A DNA stretch of 64,000 bases from Paramarasmius palmivorus (lineage: Eukaryota > Basidiomycota > Agaricomycetes > Agaricales > Marasmiaceae), in assembly GCA_037176845.1 (NCBI GenBank), contig JAYKXP010000183.1:20089-84088 (forward strand), in the 5' to 3' direction. Of this stretch, positions 23,560 to 36,903 are shown piece by piece; positions within the stretch are counted from its first letter, which is position 1, and every line of letters starts with the position of its first letter. The notes under the pieces were generated by a model. It did no database searches. It saw nothing but the letters and a program-made list of their open reading frames with translations, and was not told where the DNA came from. Both the position numbers and the translations under genes were made by a program.

Positions 23560-24252
23560 CCATCAGGCTGGCAAATACCTCGTCCTAAATAGACCGGCAA
23601 GCTCACAAGGAAACGTGATCTGGAAACACTGGCAGCTACAAACTAGAACCTCCGAGGTCCTCCCAGAAACACACCACGACAGGCCAAAGAAAGGGAACTC
23701 CGAGTCTATTCGACGATCAAATCGCAAACCCTGTACTCCGAAGAGAATCGCTGAAAAAAGGAGAAACCCGCCCCAAAGGAAGCTCCACACCTTCAAGCTG
23801 ACACAAGGACACCTCGACTCCGCGATCTAGACCAAAAACGCAACCAAATCTACATCGTCGGACAACCGACAACAAACTGTTTCCAAGCTTCACTCGAAGC
23901 AATAACCCCAAACCATTTGAATCACAAATTATTCGCACCAGAAGCCAAATGCCAGCCACAACATCTACGAAAAGAAGCGAAAGAAGCGCATTCCAACACG
24001 AAGACCGAAAAGTAGGGCATCCGAGGACCAATACGGCATACGGTACAAAAACCTAAGCGGAACAACCACTACGCCACCTTCCATCGCAGGGCCAAGAATG
24101 CAATTAACGCTATCAAACTGTTCGGCGACCAAAACGCTCCTGCGCAATCGGCCTTTCAGCTCAGCACAAAGAAACACGAGATTGGCCTGCCTACTAGAAC
24201 ACCGGCACGAGACCATCAATGCACGTCGGACCAATTCAAACAGCAAATCCAT
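23560..24252 (-). CDS. Possible minus-strand gene, unresolved
   Basis: An ATG at 24252 opens a protein-like stretch (MDLLFELVRRALMVSC, QANLVFLCAELKGRLRRS, FDSVNCILGPAMEGG). A plausible donor follows it, and further stretches lie on the same strand (GVEVSLCQLEGVELPLG near 23800). I could not join them in one frame. A plus-strand reading (KNAINAIKLFGDQNAPAQ, near 24090) also looks possible. This may be one gene on either strand, or a decayed one. Confidence 0.28.
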
Positions 24253-24314
24253 ACTTTCTATATATAAACAGGCTGTAACGCGACCAGATTCGCAAGCGCA
24301 AAAGAACGACTACG

Positions 24315-24774
24315 ATGCAAACAGGTAAACATCAGGACTCCACTCATCGAAAAGACACCACTCACACCAAATCTGCAGCAGCAACCAGAATAGCACTGCA
24401 ACTAAACAGCCTGAACTACGCCCAGCAGGTGGCAGTAAGAGCCCTAGTGGAGACACTACTCCTAACAGGTAAGCATCTAAGCGAAACGAAAAATCACGCA
24501 CTGACCATCACCAGCTACAACAGAGACGATACACGACATCCTCATCCAAACCGACTTTCTGTCGGATTTAGCTGCCGACACCGAAGAATCCGAACAAGAG
24601 AACATATCAGACGAATCAGACATGGAAAGCACGAGCAGCAGTTCTAGCGGAGAACACACCTCAGACCCTGATGAAGAACAAACCAGCAGCGAGGACGAAG
24701 GAAACGAGTATCAGCTAGTAGACGAGTGCAGCGACATGGATGTCAGCGAAGATGGTCAAAGTATCTCAGAGTAA
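24315..24774 (+). CDS. Small protein with long acidic Ser-rich tail
   Basis: Two exons with a 46-nt intron (24469-24514) join in frame and give 137 residues, ending at TAA 24772-24774. The N-terminus is basic (MQTGKHQDSTHRKD). A short helical stretch (LNSLNYAQQVAVRALVETLLL) follows, and the last 70 residues are dominated by Glu, Asp and Ser (EESEQENISDESDMEST and SEDEGNEYQLVDE). Such tails are common in histone-binding and other nuclear proteins, but that is only a compositional hint. The intron and the matching frame support the plus strand, against the mainly minus-strand neighbours. Confidence 0.5.
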
Positions 24775-24953
24775 AATGTAGGGGTAATTACCAACGTTAA
24801 TTCAATCAAAAACGAACTTCGCAACAATACATACATCACTGTAAGACCTCAAACGGATACAAACTCGCTGGTACGAACACAAAACTACACCCTAATCCTA
24901 AGTTTAACTAGCCAACAAAGGCCAGCATGTAAGCCCAGCGTATCGGTCCACAA

Positions 24954-25665
24954 TCACAACAACACATCGGCCACTGTCACGAACATCAACGTGAGGACAC
25001 GAAAAAAAAACCTTGACTCACAACTTTCCGCCTGAACATACAAATCGCTCCTAGAAGGAACCACGATTTGGAAAATCCCAGCAAGACCAGTGCAAAGCCA
25101 CTCCAACGCACAACGTTCGAAATATCCGGGAACGCAAGCCATCCCAGACTGATCTGGCCACATCAAATTGGATTCCAGTCGAGCAACCATCAAAGCCCAC
25201 AACTGAGAAGTAGGCACACACGACAGGTCACGAACTTCACCATGTAGCGCTGGAGGACACGCCATAAAGCAGGTCAACACGGTAGAAGTGAAAGAATCGG
25301 CGACCAAACTGTTCAACGTGGATAGCACCAAGTCAACGTTGTTTCGGAAACGAAGGCTAAGGATTGCCTTGTCGGGAAAACAACGCTGAACATGTATCGG
25401 ATAATCCTGGAGTCAAATACAAAAGACGACAATCAAACCTCCGGCAAAAGACCACACAACACAAGCGACTCACCGCAAAAGTGCGAACCAGAATCATCTC
25501 CAACTGCCTCGACCGAGCATCAAAACACCCAACAATGGAGCCCAACAGTCCTTGCGGAGTACGAGGATACGACTCGACAACACGATTGAAGAATTCTTGC
25601 ACGACAGGGCAGAAGACGTTCAGCATCATCTTTCGCTCACGCACAGTGATCGTGATACCAGACAT
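24954..25665 (-). CDS. Orphan protein, about 200 residues
   Basis: Starts at ATG 25665 (MSGITITVRERKMML), with introns near 25394-25470 and at about 24970-25018, and ends SLADVLL at 24954. Content: a helical first part (VFCPVVQEFFNRVVESYP, QGLLGSIVGCF, QLEMILVRTFA), then LSLRFRNNVDLVLSTLNSLV, VLTCFMACPPALHG, LWALMVARLESNLMW and GIFQIVVPSRSDLY. It is Cys- and Leu-rich and may be membrane- or surface-associating, but no clear transmembrane segment of 20 residues stands out. The family is not recognised. It is the right-most gene I can support in the A+C-skewed block. Confidence 0.55.
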
Positions 25666-25699
25666 ACTACTGAAGAGGACGAAAAGGAAAAAACTGGAC

Positions 25700-26200
25700 A
25701 ACCGGGGTCTCCTACCAAAGGAAAAGTTAGCCAAACGAACGAGCTATATATGAACGACGAAATAACGAAGCAGAGAACACCGAAAAGAACGAAGATCACA
25801 GATAAAGAAACGAGATAAACTCACGACACTTCAAACGCCGCACGGAGCAGCCAACGTAACGGAGTAAACCGAACTGGACGTCCAAATGGCAGTGACACAC
25901 AAGAAGCAACGACTCATAAACAAGCAAACGAGGATCGAACATGAAACCACTAGCGGCGATGACTAGAAGACGCCTCGAAACCAACATCGCACCAAAAAGA
26001 GAAGCGAAGACGGGACGTAGCTTTCAGAGTAAAACGCACCTCAACGGGACTACCACTCCTCATCCAGAATCCGACAGAGAAGCCTGAACGCTGGCAGGCG
26101 GAATAGCAAAAGAAGAAGAGAGCTTCAAAGAAGGCAGCCCGAACGCGGAGAAGAAAAAGCCATACGTGAGAAAACTTTCAAATAGACAGCCTCAAAGCCT
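25700..26200. other. Edge of skewed block, no firm gene
   Basis: Short minus-strand frames (for example 25796-25987) are present, but I cannot join them into a gene. The plus strand is strongly A-rich and C-rich. This stretch separates the last orphan gene from the truncated halogenase. Confidence 0.4.
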
Positions 26201-26201
26201 T

Positions 26202-28420
<2,219 letters not shown>

Positions 28421-28429
28421 TTCAGGTGT

Positions 28430-29600
28430 GACACCAATAGGTGAGTGCTATTGAACCCAATTTCGTCCTTGGCCCTGATGTTGGTTCGTATAGACTATTT
28501 TACTCTTTCGCCATATGAAGTTGGGTTTCCCAAACCATTATCGTGACCAGCAGCACCTTCGAAATCAGTCTATACATACCATTTTGCTTCGGTGAGTTCA
28601 ATACAACTCATTTCCGACATGGATGCTGAACTCGGTCCAGACACACTATTTCGATCATGCCCATCTCAATTCGGTATCTCCAAACTATTACTGTTTCGCC
28701 ACTGTAACCTCTCAGAATCAGTCTTCCCGGATCCTTCTGACTCGGTGAGTTTGACCATACCGATTTCCTGTATTCGTGCTAAACTCAGTTCATCAAGACC
28801 GTTTTGACCTCGGCGAATACAAGTCAGTTCCGGTGAACCATTACGGCGCTCAGCAGTGATACAGCAAGGCGCCTCGTAAAATCAGTCTATACATACCCTT
28901 TCGCTTAGGTGAGTTCAATACGACTCATATCCAACATGGATGCTCAAGTCGGTTCAGTCAGACCATTTTGATCATGCCCATCTCAATTCAGTGTCCCCAA
29001 ACCATTCTTGTTCGCCACTGTAACCTCTCATAATCGGTCTTTCTGAACTCTTCTGACTTGGTGAGTTCGTACATACTGATTTTTATTGCTTGTGCTAAAC
29101 TCAGTTCATCAAGACCGTTTCGACCTGGGCGAATACAAGTCAGTTCCGATGAACCGTTACCGTGCTCAACAGTGATACCACACGGTGCCCCCATGAAATC
29201 AGTTTATCCATACCCATTTGCTGCGGTGAGTGCAATAAGACTCATTTTTGACACTCATACTAAGGTTGGTTCATACAGACCGTTTTACTCGCTCTATGCC
29301 AAGTCAGTTTCTCCGAACTATTACCGCGCCACCATTAACCCTTGGTGACTTCGTCAATTCAGTTTCTCTAAACCGTTCTAGCTTACTCAGTGCGACCAAA
29401 CTCATTTTTGACCCTGGTACTAACATGAGTTTATATAGACTATTTCGCTTACCTCTATCGCAAAACAGTCGTCCTAAACCATTTCCTTGCAGGCTGAAGG
29501 ATATTGGTTCAGAAGAACTCAACTGCTACTGTGAGTACACATAAACTCTTTTCAGGATCATGTAATGATATCAGTCTATACAGACCGTTCTGCGTTCAAC
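28430..29600. repeat. Degenerate tandem repeat, about 318-bp period
   Basis: The phrase gtgagttcaata..actcat starts at 28591, 28909 and 29226, giving periods of 318 and 317 bp. Between them, matching phrases recur in order: gatcatgcccatctcaatt, cgccactgtaacctctca, cagttcatcaagaccgttt, cgaatacaagtcagttcc. Copies are clearly diverged, and the third is the most degenerate. In reverse complement, the gtgagt..actcatt pattern resembles the satellite at 42.2 and 47.4 kb. Short frames inside it are repeat shadows, not genes. Confidence 0.8.
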
Positions 29601-29964
29601 TCATTAGGCCTGATTCAGATACGACAGCATCATGCACAATGCCATCACGCGCACCACAATCAAGACCGTCGTACTCACTTTGACGAGGATGAGAAAAAAT
29701 CCTTCGCACTACTGGGCATAAGCCATGACTGCAAGAAAGCCATAGCCGGATTTGAACTGGCGACATCATCAGTTCGCGGACATACAACTCGCGGCACGCG
29801 CACCGACTGCACCGAGAGGCCCATGACATTCCAGGAAAACAGCCGATCCACGGCTCTCTGTGTACGGGCTAGCCACTTTCAAGGCTTCAGCTGCGCTTCG
29901 TTTTTGCTTGTTATCATCCCAATCTCAATCCGTATACTCCATGGGCTCTTCCCTCAGCATTGTC

Positions 29965-31477
29965 ATGGCTCGACTTTCCCGAGACATCGAAAATCTTCCC
30001 CCGTGTCCCAAGTGAGTGCTCTTGTCTAAAAATCAGGACTTGCCATTAATGCTTGTATCTCAGACCCACAGATGACTGGAAGGTCAACAGGAATACGGCC
30101 TCCCTGCTCTTACTTGAGCTGCAACCACTCCGACACCGCCTCAAACACTTTCAAACTATGTTCCCCGAGGCCGACTACAAAGATCTTCGACGTAAACTTC
30201 GAGATCGATACCAGGAGGTTCGACGACTTTGTTCTCCCATCCAGGGCTGTCCACTGGAAGTCCTTTCAGCAATTCTTTCCTATGTCGTTGAGCCGGTGGT
30301 CCTCACTGAAATCACGGGTACTTGGGGTGGTGAGGACCGCCTCGCTCCTTTGTATCCATGGGCGTATGTCTCGTCTAAATTTCGGAGAGCCCTTCTTACC
30401 AATCCACACCATTTCGACCACATTGTTTTTCATCGCTTCGCTCGTTGTACTGGAGTCAGTGCACACCGTCCTTTTCTCATCGAAATGCTCAACTTCTTCC
30501 TGGGCCTTTCCGGAGTGCTACCTCTCCATATCAAGGTCGTCCTTGCCTTCCAATGGGGAGATGAAAATAGCACCCAGACTATTCTTCCAGCATGCCCCAT
30601 CATCGACCAACTCCTGCAGAGACCGTGGAAATCTTTGGACATCCAAGGATCACCCAGACATTCAACCATCTCGTTTCTTCACGGCATCATCCCTCGCGTT
30701 CCGCCCAATGTGTTAACACAATTGGATCTTCACATTGCAGAAGGACCCACTAACGACTCGTATAGAGCATTGTCCCGCCTCCCCAGTACCATCACGACAC
30801 TTCGGCTCAGTTTCGGATGTGTCTACCCCGACTCTGGCGTGTCATTTTCGATTTCTCTGCCCCATATCACCCATCTGCGCGTTCGCGGATGTGTTCGGTC
30901 TATCTTTACCGTGCTGATAGGCTCCCCTCAGGTACAGCATCTGGAAGCAGTCATGGTCGGCAATGACATGCCGGAATGGGATCTTATCGTCGAGATGCCA
31001 AGCCTTGAGCGCATTTGGGCCTCTGTAGAGTCATATCCAGGACACGAGTTACTTCCGTTCTTTCGCTACCTCCATGCTCCTTCCACCAACAGCATCGTCG
31101 TTTATTGGAATATTGGTCTTCCCCAACTTACTCCCGGCCTTTCCGTCGCCATGGACAAGTTTATATGGCATTTGGACAATTTGACAGAGCTTACGCTCCT
31201 CAGGACACCCTTCTCCTTTCAAGAAGCGCGTGCAATGCAGGGATCTGCCACCCGGCTGTTTTACGCATCAGCTGATACATATCGATGGCGATTTTCATCG
31301 TTGGGGAGATATGAGAATTGGGGATGGACGAGGGCAGGCAGTCCGGGTGGAGACTCTGACTCGCTTGCGTCGTCAGTCGAAAATGAATGGGGTAACCTGA
31401 CGAGTCCTGATAATCTTTGGTCATCGCATAATCCTTGGACGAGTACTGATGACCCGAGGGACTACGGTAGTTACTAG
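29965..31477 (+). CDS. F-box-like protein, agaricomycete type
   Basis: F-box proteins bring substrates to SCF ubiquitin ligases. The first exon, from ATG 29965 (MARLSRDIENLPPCP), joins after a 52-nt intron (30012-30063) to a single long exon that ends at 31477, about 486 residues in all. The N-terminal coiled stretch (LLLLELQPLRHRLKHF, RDRYQEVRRL) leads into CSPIQGCPLEVLSAIL and WAYVSSKFRRALLTNP. This is the layout of agaricomycete F-box proteins, L.PIRRLP.EIL..IF..SQVC..WR. The rest consists of irregular leucine-rich units (LTQLDLHI, TTLRLSFG, ITHLRVRG, LTELTLLRT). The tail is Asp/Ser/Trp-rich. No stop or frame break. The substrate is unknown. Confidence 0.72.
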
Positions 31478-31659
31478 TACTTTGATACGTTGGTATTGTC
31501 ATGTGTATCCCTTTGTGAAAATCATAGGCAGAGTCGAAAATTCTGCGGCACTCTCGAGTTGGTTGCTTCTCAAGAAACGCATAGATACAATGACTCAAAA
31601 CATCGATTCCGGAATTCGATTGGAGTTCTACTTCGTAACCACGTTCCTTGACCATGCGT

Positions 31660-32399
31660 GTCTAGACCTCTCAATCAAGCATCAATCCCCCATCTCGCAG
31701 CCGCCTGTGTTTTTCCCATCAGAATCCGAAACAACGTTATCATTGATAGGTGGAAACATACCTCACAACACGCCTGGCTATGTCTAGCTTCGCAGCTGCT
31801 GACATATCGCCTATATCTCTTGGCTCCCCATCTGATGTTGAATATGCAACAACCAGAAGTGGGCCAAGATAAACCGTAGGGCCTCCTACGCAACTATGCA
31901 GCAATACATTAAAGTCCTTGGCCAAGTCCAGCAGTCTACCCCTTTGAGGCCAAAAGAATGCTCGATACTGGATGCCGGGTGTTTGTGAAATTAGAGCCAG
32001 CCAGTCTGGCTGATGGCCCTCATAAGGGGGAAACCAGGCAAGCGTAGAAACATCGTCAATGTGGTATGTTTCAGGTTCTCTTTCCCGAACCGGGACTTGC
32101 ACGGTTCAGACATAGTCGCACATAGTACCCCAATACAACGCCTGGACCGACCGCGGAAAACCCTGTTCCTGTATCAGATATAGATCCGAACTGATTCGAA
32201 AGGACTCGCTTACACAGGAATGTCCTTCCAGAAACTTGAGACATGTGTTAACCGCTTCAACCATGTGGATTGTATCAGGACCTTGGACCAATGAACGTGT
32301 TGGGTCGGGTATGTGCATTAACATGGTGTGGCGGGTGTAGGAAGGGCGTTGAAAAAATTTGATTGTTATACGTAGCTCAAGACCATTGTATATATACAA
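31660..32399 (-). pseudogene. Orphan coding remnant with in-frame stop
   Basis: Two minus-strand stretches lie in one frame, separated by a single TGA (32106-32108). The first ends YWGTMCDYV. The second begins with VQVPVREREPETY and continues YHIDDVSTLAWFPPYEG, PGIQYRAFFWPQRGR, GPTVYLGPLLVVAYS and LDIARRVVRY. Both read like one folded protein. The TGA could be a nonsense mutation or lie in an unrecognised intron. I do not recognise the family. It is convergent with the F-box gene on its left. Confidence 0.38.
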
Positions 32400-32488
32400 A
32401 AGAAAAAGGTTTAAACATACTCAAAAACCAACTATGTACCAACACATGTATAGAACAAGCTAAGTAGAACGATCCATAGAAAGAAAAC

Positions 32489-35144
32489 CTAATCTTCGTC
32501 AATTTCAACATACTTCAACATTTTGCGACCAGTGGATGCGTTTCCCGAAGCGCCGACCATGACAGGAGAGCCAGGTGTAGCATCTGCGTCGGCATACCAA
32601 GAGGGCAGGGTGACGGTGACAGGCAAGCCCACGGAGATCTGCATGCGGCTGATTGAGATTTTAGTGATGTCAGCCGGATCGCGTTGCTTCCATTGACCCT
32701 TCACCGACACCATGCTGTAGCAATCGTAGACAGTCAGCTTTGTCCCCTCACGCCAAGAGGCCAGATACAAAGCGCGCTGGCGAGGCCTCACCCAATCTGT
32801 TTTCCAACCCTCGCTTCTCGACATCGTCGGCGATGTCAACTTCCCGGTCTTGAACAAGTAGAAATCCAACAAGACATCATCAATGTCACAGCCGCAGTCC
32901 AAGGCCTTGGGAGCACGGCCCTTGACACGCTTCCACCACCAGGGAGACCAAGACGCACAATGCAAAGGATCCATCTCCCTGATATCTGGCTCTTTGTCAT
33001 CTTCTGATCCCGAGGAGCCGTCTTCCTCTTCATTACCGACCGCGTTGTTGTCGTTAGCTGCCTTCATCGCCTTGGTAACACCTGGCCACGGTGTGCCAAA
33101 TAGTTCCTTGTCGTTGTCAAAGCGGCGGCCAGTGGTCTTCTCCGTCAATGTGTGGAACCGACACTTGGCGAAACCTTTCTGAGAAGTCATGGCTGCGAGC
33201 GCGATTTGCCAGGACGATGTAGCGGCTTCAGGAATGGTGGAGGAATGCTTGAGAACGTAAGTTGTGAGGCCTTGCGAGACCTTGGGAATACTAGATGGAC
33301 CAGTAGTAGCCTTGCACCGTTGAAGCCACTTTTTGGCCGATTCTGCGAAACCGTGAGTTTGGGTACAATGCTGAGATAGCCAATATAAACTTACTAATGG
33401 TGCGGGGTGGGACTTCACTCAACGATGAATCCTGCACACCGTTTGGCTCCCCCTCAGCATTATCTTCATCCTCAGAAGTCGCTGGAGGGTGCAATTGTGA
33501 GTGGGCATAGCAACAAACAATAACGAAGACAACACACCTTTAGCTTTGCCTTTGGCTTTAGATTTACCTTTACCCTTTTTCTTCCCGTTCGCCGGCCCTG
33601 CCTGATTGGCGTGCGCATTCCCATCATGATGAGGAGTTGCTGAAGAGGTACGCGTGAGATTGATAGTTTAGGCAAGGGAGTAGACGTACACTTGGTCTTC
33701 TTCTTGCCTGATTTTCCCGGTGCTGGTGCTGGTATAGTTTCCTTGTTGATAATACTAGCTTCGGAGGGCACCTCGGCTTCTAAAGGTTGGAAGCTAAGTC
33801 AGTAAATAAGGCGAGTAAAAAATCGCACCGAACCTTTCTCGACAGTCTTGGATGATTCATCTGGGGTCGAGTCTGAAAAGTTTACAATGCCTGCAAAGCA
33901 AAACCGTAAAAGTCAGTATGCTTCACTCAACATGAACAAAAAGCTTTACCTTTAGCCTTCTTTTGCGGCCTTGTTTCAGGCTGTGTGTCGGAGCCTGTAC
34001 GCTTTCGGGTAGGGCCAGCATTTGATGAGTTGTCGAGTGCAGCTGGACTAGGATCGTCGACTTGGTGAGAAACTAAAAAAAAATTAGGAAAGTCAATGAA
34101 GCATGGCACGAATTGCCGCACCATCTGTCTTGCTGCCAGTGTCTTGACGTTCATCGGCGTCTTGAAGTCCATCAGCGTCTGCGGAACCCAATGGCTTCTC
34201 TGCTGGCATCGGGGGAGCTTCAGTACTTTTTTCGGAGCCTGAAACAGTGTTAGTATGGCGAAGTGTATACCAACAATGCAACTTACTGTTGTCTTCAGCT
34301 ATAGCAGCGGGTGTGGCGATTGAATTATCTGCAGAAAATTTAATCATAGAGAAAAATGGCCAGTAGAATAGATCTCATACTGTCGTTTGACGCTGTAGCT
34401 TCTGGAGCACCGGAAAAACTGGCGCCGGCGTTGCTCATGACACCGTCAGTCAAAGCAGGAGTTACAGACGTGTCCGGATCTAATGACAAGGCATAGACAT
34501 TAGTACTTGTCCAACGGAGAAAGACCCATGCCTCACCAGCCGCCTGCGATGGACCCCCTGATGGTATGTCGTCCGGGACGTCTGACAATTCCGATAACAT
34601 GGGGCTGGTTGGAACGGCCGCTTCATTGGTATCGTCGGGGGCCTCCCGCTTCTGAGCACGATCTAGAGGTAAAAAGAATGAGTAAGAGCAGCTGGACATA
34701 GTTGACGGCTTACTGCGGGCGGTTGTATAGACGCCAACCATCTTCTTAGCCTGGGTCATTTTACGACCAGACTTCACGGCCAAACCTTTTTTGACCTTCC
34801 AATCCTCGGTGGCCTTGTCATAACGGCGCTGCGTCTCGTCGGTTTTCCTGAGCTCCAGTTCATGTTTGGCACGACCACGCAAACGATCAGCTTCGCTGGT
34901 CGCTGCAACATCAGCCTCCCACTGTGTCTTGATAGCTTCTAACGAGGCTTGGGCGTTGGCCAGTGCTAAATATCCCGTCAGCAATGGCCCAACTATTGAA
35001 GAAGAATCTCTGACCTGTAGAGGCTTGTGCCACCGTCATGGGTGTAGCGGGCGCTGTGTTCGCTGGAACAGAATGTAATATATTAGCGGCGGGAGGAAGG
35101 TATAAACTATCAAAAATCTTACTTTTTTTCTTCTGACCGGCCAT
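32489..35144 (-). CDS. Large orphan protein, coiled N-terminus and acidic/basic middle
   Basis: Multi-exon gene from ATG 35144 (MAGQKKK) to the stop at 32489 (YVEIDED). A 61-nt and a 49-nt intron near the start join QKKK to a coiled-coil exon (LEAIKTQWEADVAATSE, KHELELRKTDETQRRYDK, KSGRKMTQAKKMVG). The middle (34.7-33.5 kb) is low complexity in small exons, Pro/Ser/Asp-rich, with a Lys/Gly-rich patch near 33560-33600. The last exon is the most folded: LVSLYWLSQHCTQTHGF, KCRFHTLTEKTTG, HCASWSPWWWKRVKG, DCGCDIDDVLLDFYLF, LYLASWREGTKLTVYDCY. No enzyme motif was recognised. It starts about 825 bp from the divergent gene at 35970, and the two may form one unit. Confidence 0.55.
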
Positions 35145-35969
35145 TGTGCGATTGGGTAAGAGGAGACGTCTGAGAGTCAAGTTGGTTGGTGGTGGTTAAG
35201 AAGAAGGTGGCGAATAACCCTGAGAAAATGGGCAACAAGATATACAAGAATGGTAAATGTTCCCAGTGCGCTATCTGGAAGGATAGGGTAAGTCGGAATG
35301 ACATCGTGGAAGAAGTTGACCATTAGGGGATGCACGGAAAGGGAGATCTGCCAAGGTTTGCGAGATTTTTCCCCTTTGATGCTGGAGGAAGGGTAGATAG
35401 CTGTTCATCCACCAGGCATTGCAAATTTTGCAATGCCTGGTGGTCAAAACGAACCAGGGACAGCGGGAAAAAAGCACGCTGCACAGCAACGCGTGTTCCA
35501 CTGGCTGAGCAAGCTCAGCCAAACAGTTGACATCACCCGGCGCTTGCTAGAGCTCCTCCGAACATCGTTAAGATACATGATATATTTTCTGGCAGTCAGT
35601 AAGTACAATGGCTCGAAATTAGCTTTGCTGGTCCTTGAGTATAATCTACATCTCAATCAAATCAAGGCCAAAGACGTTTTGTCTCGGTAGCCAATGTAAC
35701 ATCTATCAAAGAGGTGATTTAGCCGCCCGTCAGGCGCTCATCTTTGACGATTCGAATGCTCATATATTGAAGTGTCTCTACTGTGATGGGTTGTGAGCTG
35801 GAGAGAGCAATGTATAAGTATAATAGAATGCTATGTCCGAAAATTTAAGCAATTGAAAGAGGTAAGAAAATGTGGTGCATACGCACCTTGTAAGTGGTAA
35901 GAAACCCCATCACAGAGCTATATTGCAGACTATCTCTTGTTCTCACCTCCATCAGCCTTGCCTCATCAA
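35145..35969. promoter_or_regulatory. Divergent promoter region with perfect palindrome
   Basis: An 825-bp interval between two divergent orphan genes. It holds a 17-bp perfect inverted repeat with a 1-nt spacer at 35409-35443 (arm CCACCAGGCATTGCAAA). Short frames over the palindrome on both strands are mirror images and not genes. A regulatory role is inferred from position only. Confidence 0.4.
35409..35443. repeat. Perfect inverted repeat, 17-bp arms, 1-nt spacer
   Basis: The left arm at 35409-35425 is the exact reverse complement of 35427-35443, with a single T between them. The arms contain TTGCAA, itself a palindrome. It could be a binding site for a dimeric protein or the footprint of a small excised element. 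Confidence 0.9.
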
Positions 35970-36805
35970 TGCCTCGACGCAAGACCCGGTCTAAGGGAGA
36001 TATTCAAGCCGCTAACCGCCTCAAGGCCTCCAAATATTATTACCGGTTAGTGAATACATGCGATTTCATCTGAAGCGGTTCTCAATGAAGTACAGGCACC
36101 GCGAAACCATTCTGGCCAGACACCAAGCTCACAGAGAACAAGCTAAGCGCAAAGAAGAGGTGGCTAGGAATGTGTTCAACTTAATTTGCACCTCATTCCC
36201 CACCTTACCAGCACACAGATTCAAGATAACGAAAGAGAAAACTCAGATGCGTTTCCAGCGAGATCAAGCGGAAATAGGCAAGGATGCCACTACCTTTTTG
36301 TGCGTAGAGGAAAGTCTACGTATAGATTTAATGCTGACATTGATTTGTGTACCCAAGGGACCCGCTTGGTCGCTTGCGTCGATTGAGGAAGAAGATATCT
36401 TCAGAAACCGGCAGCTCAGTCAGCTCGTATATCAACAATGCCTTCCATCTGACGATGCAAGTTCGGACCTCTGGCTCCCAATCAGCCTCCACGCCTCTTT
36501 CTAGAGCATACGACATGTTCATGCAGATCCTCTCCCAAATTAACCGCCTTGACGACCTAGTTCTCAATGACCATGGTGCCGGCAAGGAACATCAACGAGT
36601 TCAAGCTTTTCGTGAGCAAGTTCGGTGGATAATTCGCTGCCTTGATGACATCGACATGTATATGTTGGATCCCGATGCTGATCCACAAAAGGCCTACGAC
36701 CAGGGGAAGCTGGCTTTCCAAGATCCAGGGAACCAGCAGTTCATTGATGGTTTGACGGGGGCACCTAAGGTAGAATACATGATGGGAATTGGTCGTTCTG
36801 TATGA
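35970..36805 (+). CDS. Small helical orphan protein
   Basis: From ATG 35970 a basic first exon (MPRRKTRSKGDIQAANRL..KYYYR) joins after a 48-nt intron to a charged helix (HRETILARHQAHREQAKRKEE). A 40-nt intron precedes TQIQDNERENSDAF and YLFVRRGKSTYRF. A further frame change between 36340 and 36410, needing one more intron, leads to a helical C-terminal domain: SRAYDMFMQILSQINRLDDLV, VRWIIRCLDDIDMYML, FIDGLTGAPKVEYMMG. It ends at 36805. The first two exons resemble the short frame at 36904-37113, so a duplicated module is likely. Family and function are unknown. Confidence 0.5.
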
Positions 36806-36903
36806 GCTACGGCAATGAGACAATGAATGTGCAACGTCGTCGTCGTTGGGACTGCTGTGACTTATGTGACAACATTGTGACACATAACATTTGTTCTCCT
36901 TCC

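Noticed and set aside
29690..29800. tRNA-like phrase GTTCAAATCC on the minus strand (gccagttcaaatccggc)
   Set aside because: The T-arm is nearly right, but no matching 5' acceptor or D-arm lies at the proper distance, so it is not called as a tRNA.
35330..35530. Cys/Trp-containing frames on both strands over the palindrome
   Set aside because: Each contains RHCK.CNAWW because the palindrome reads the same on both strands; not a zinc finger.
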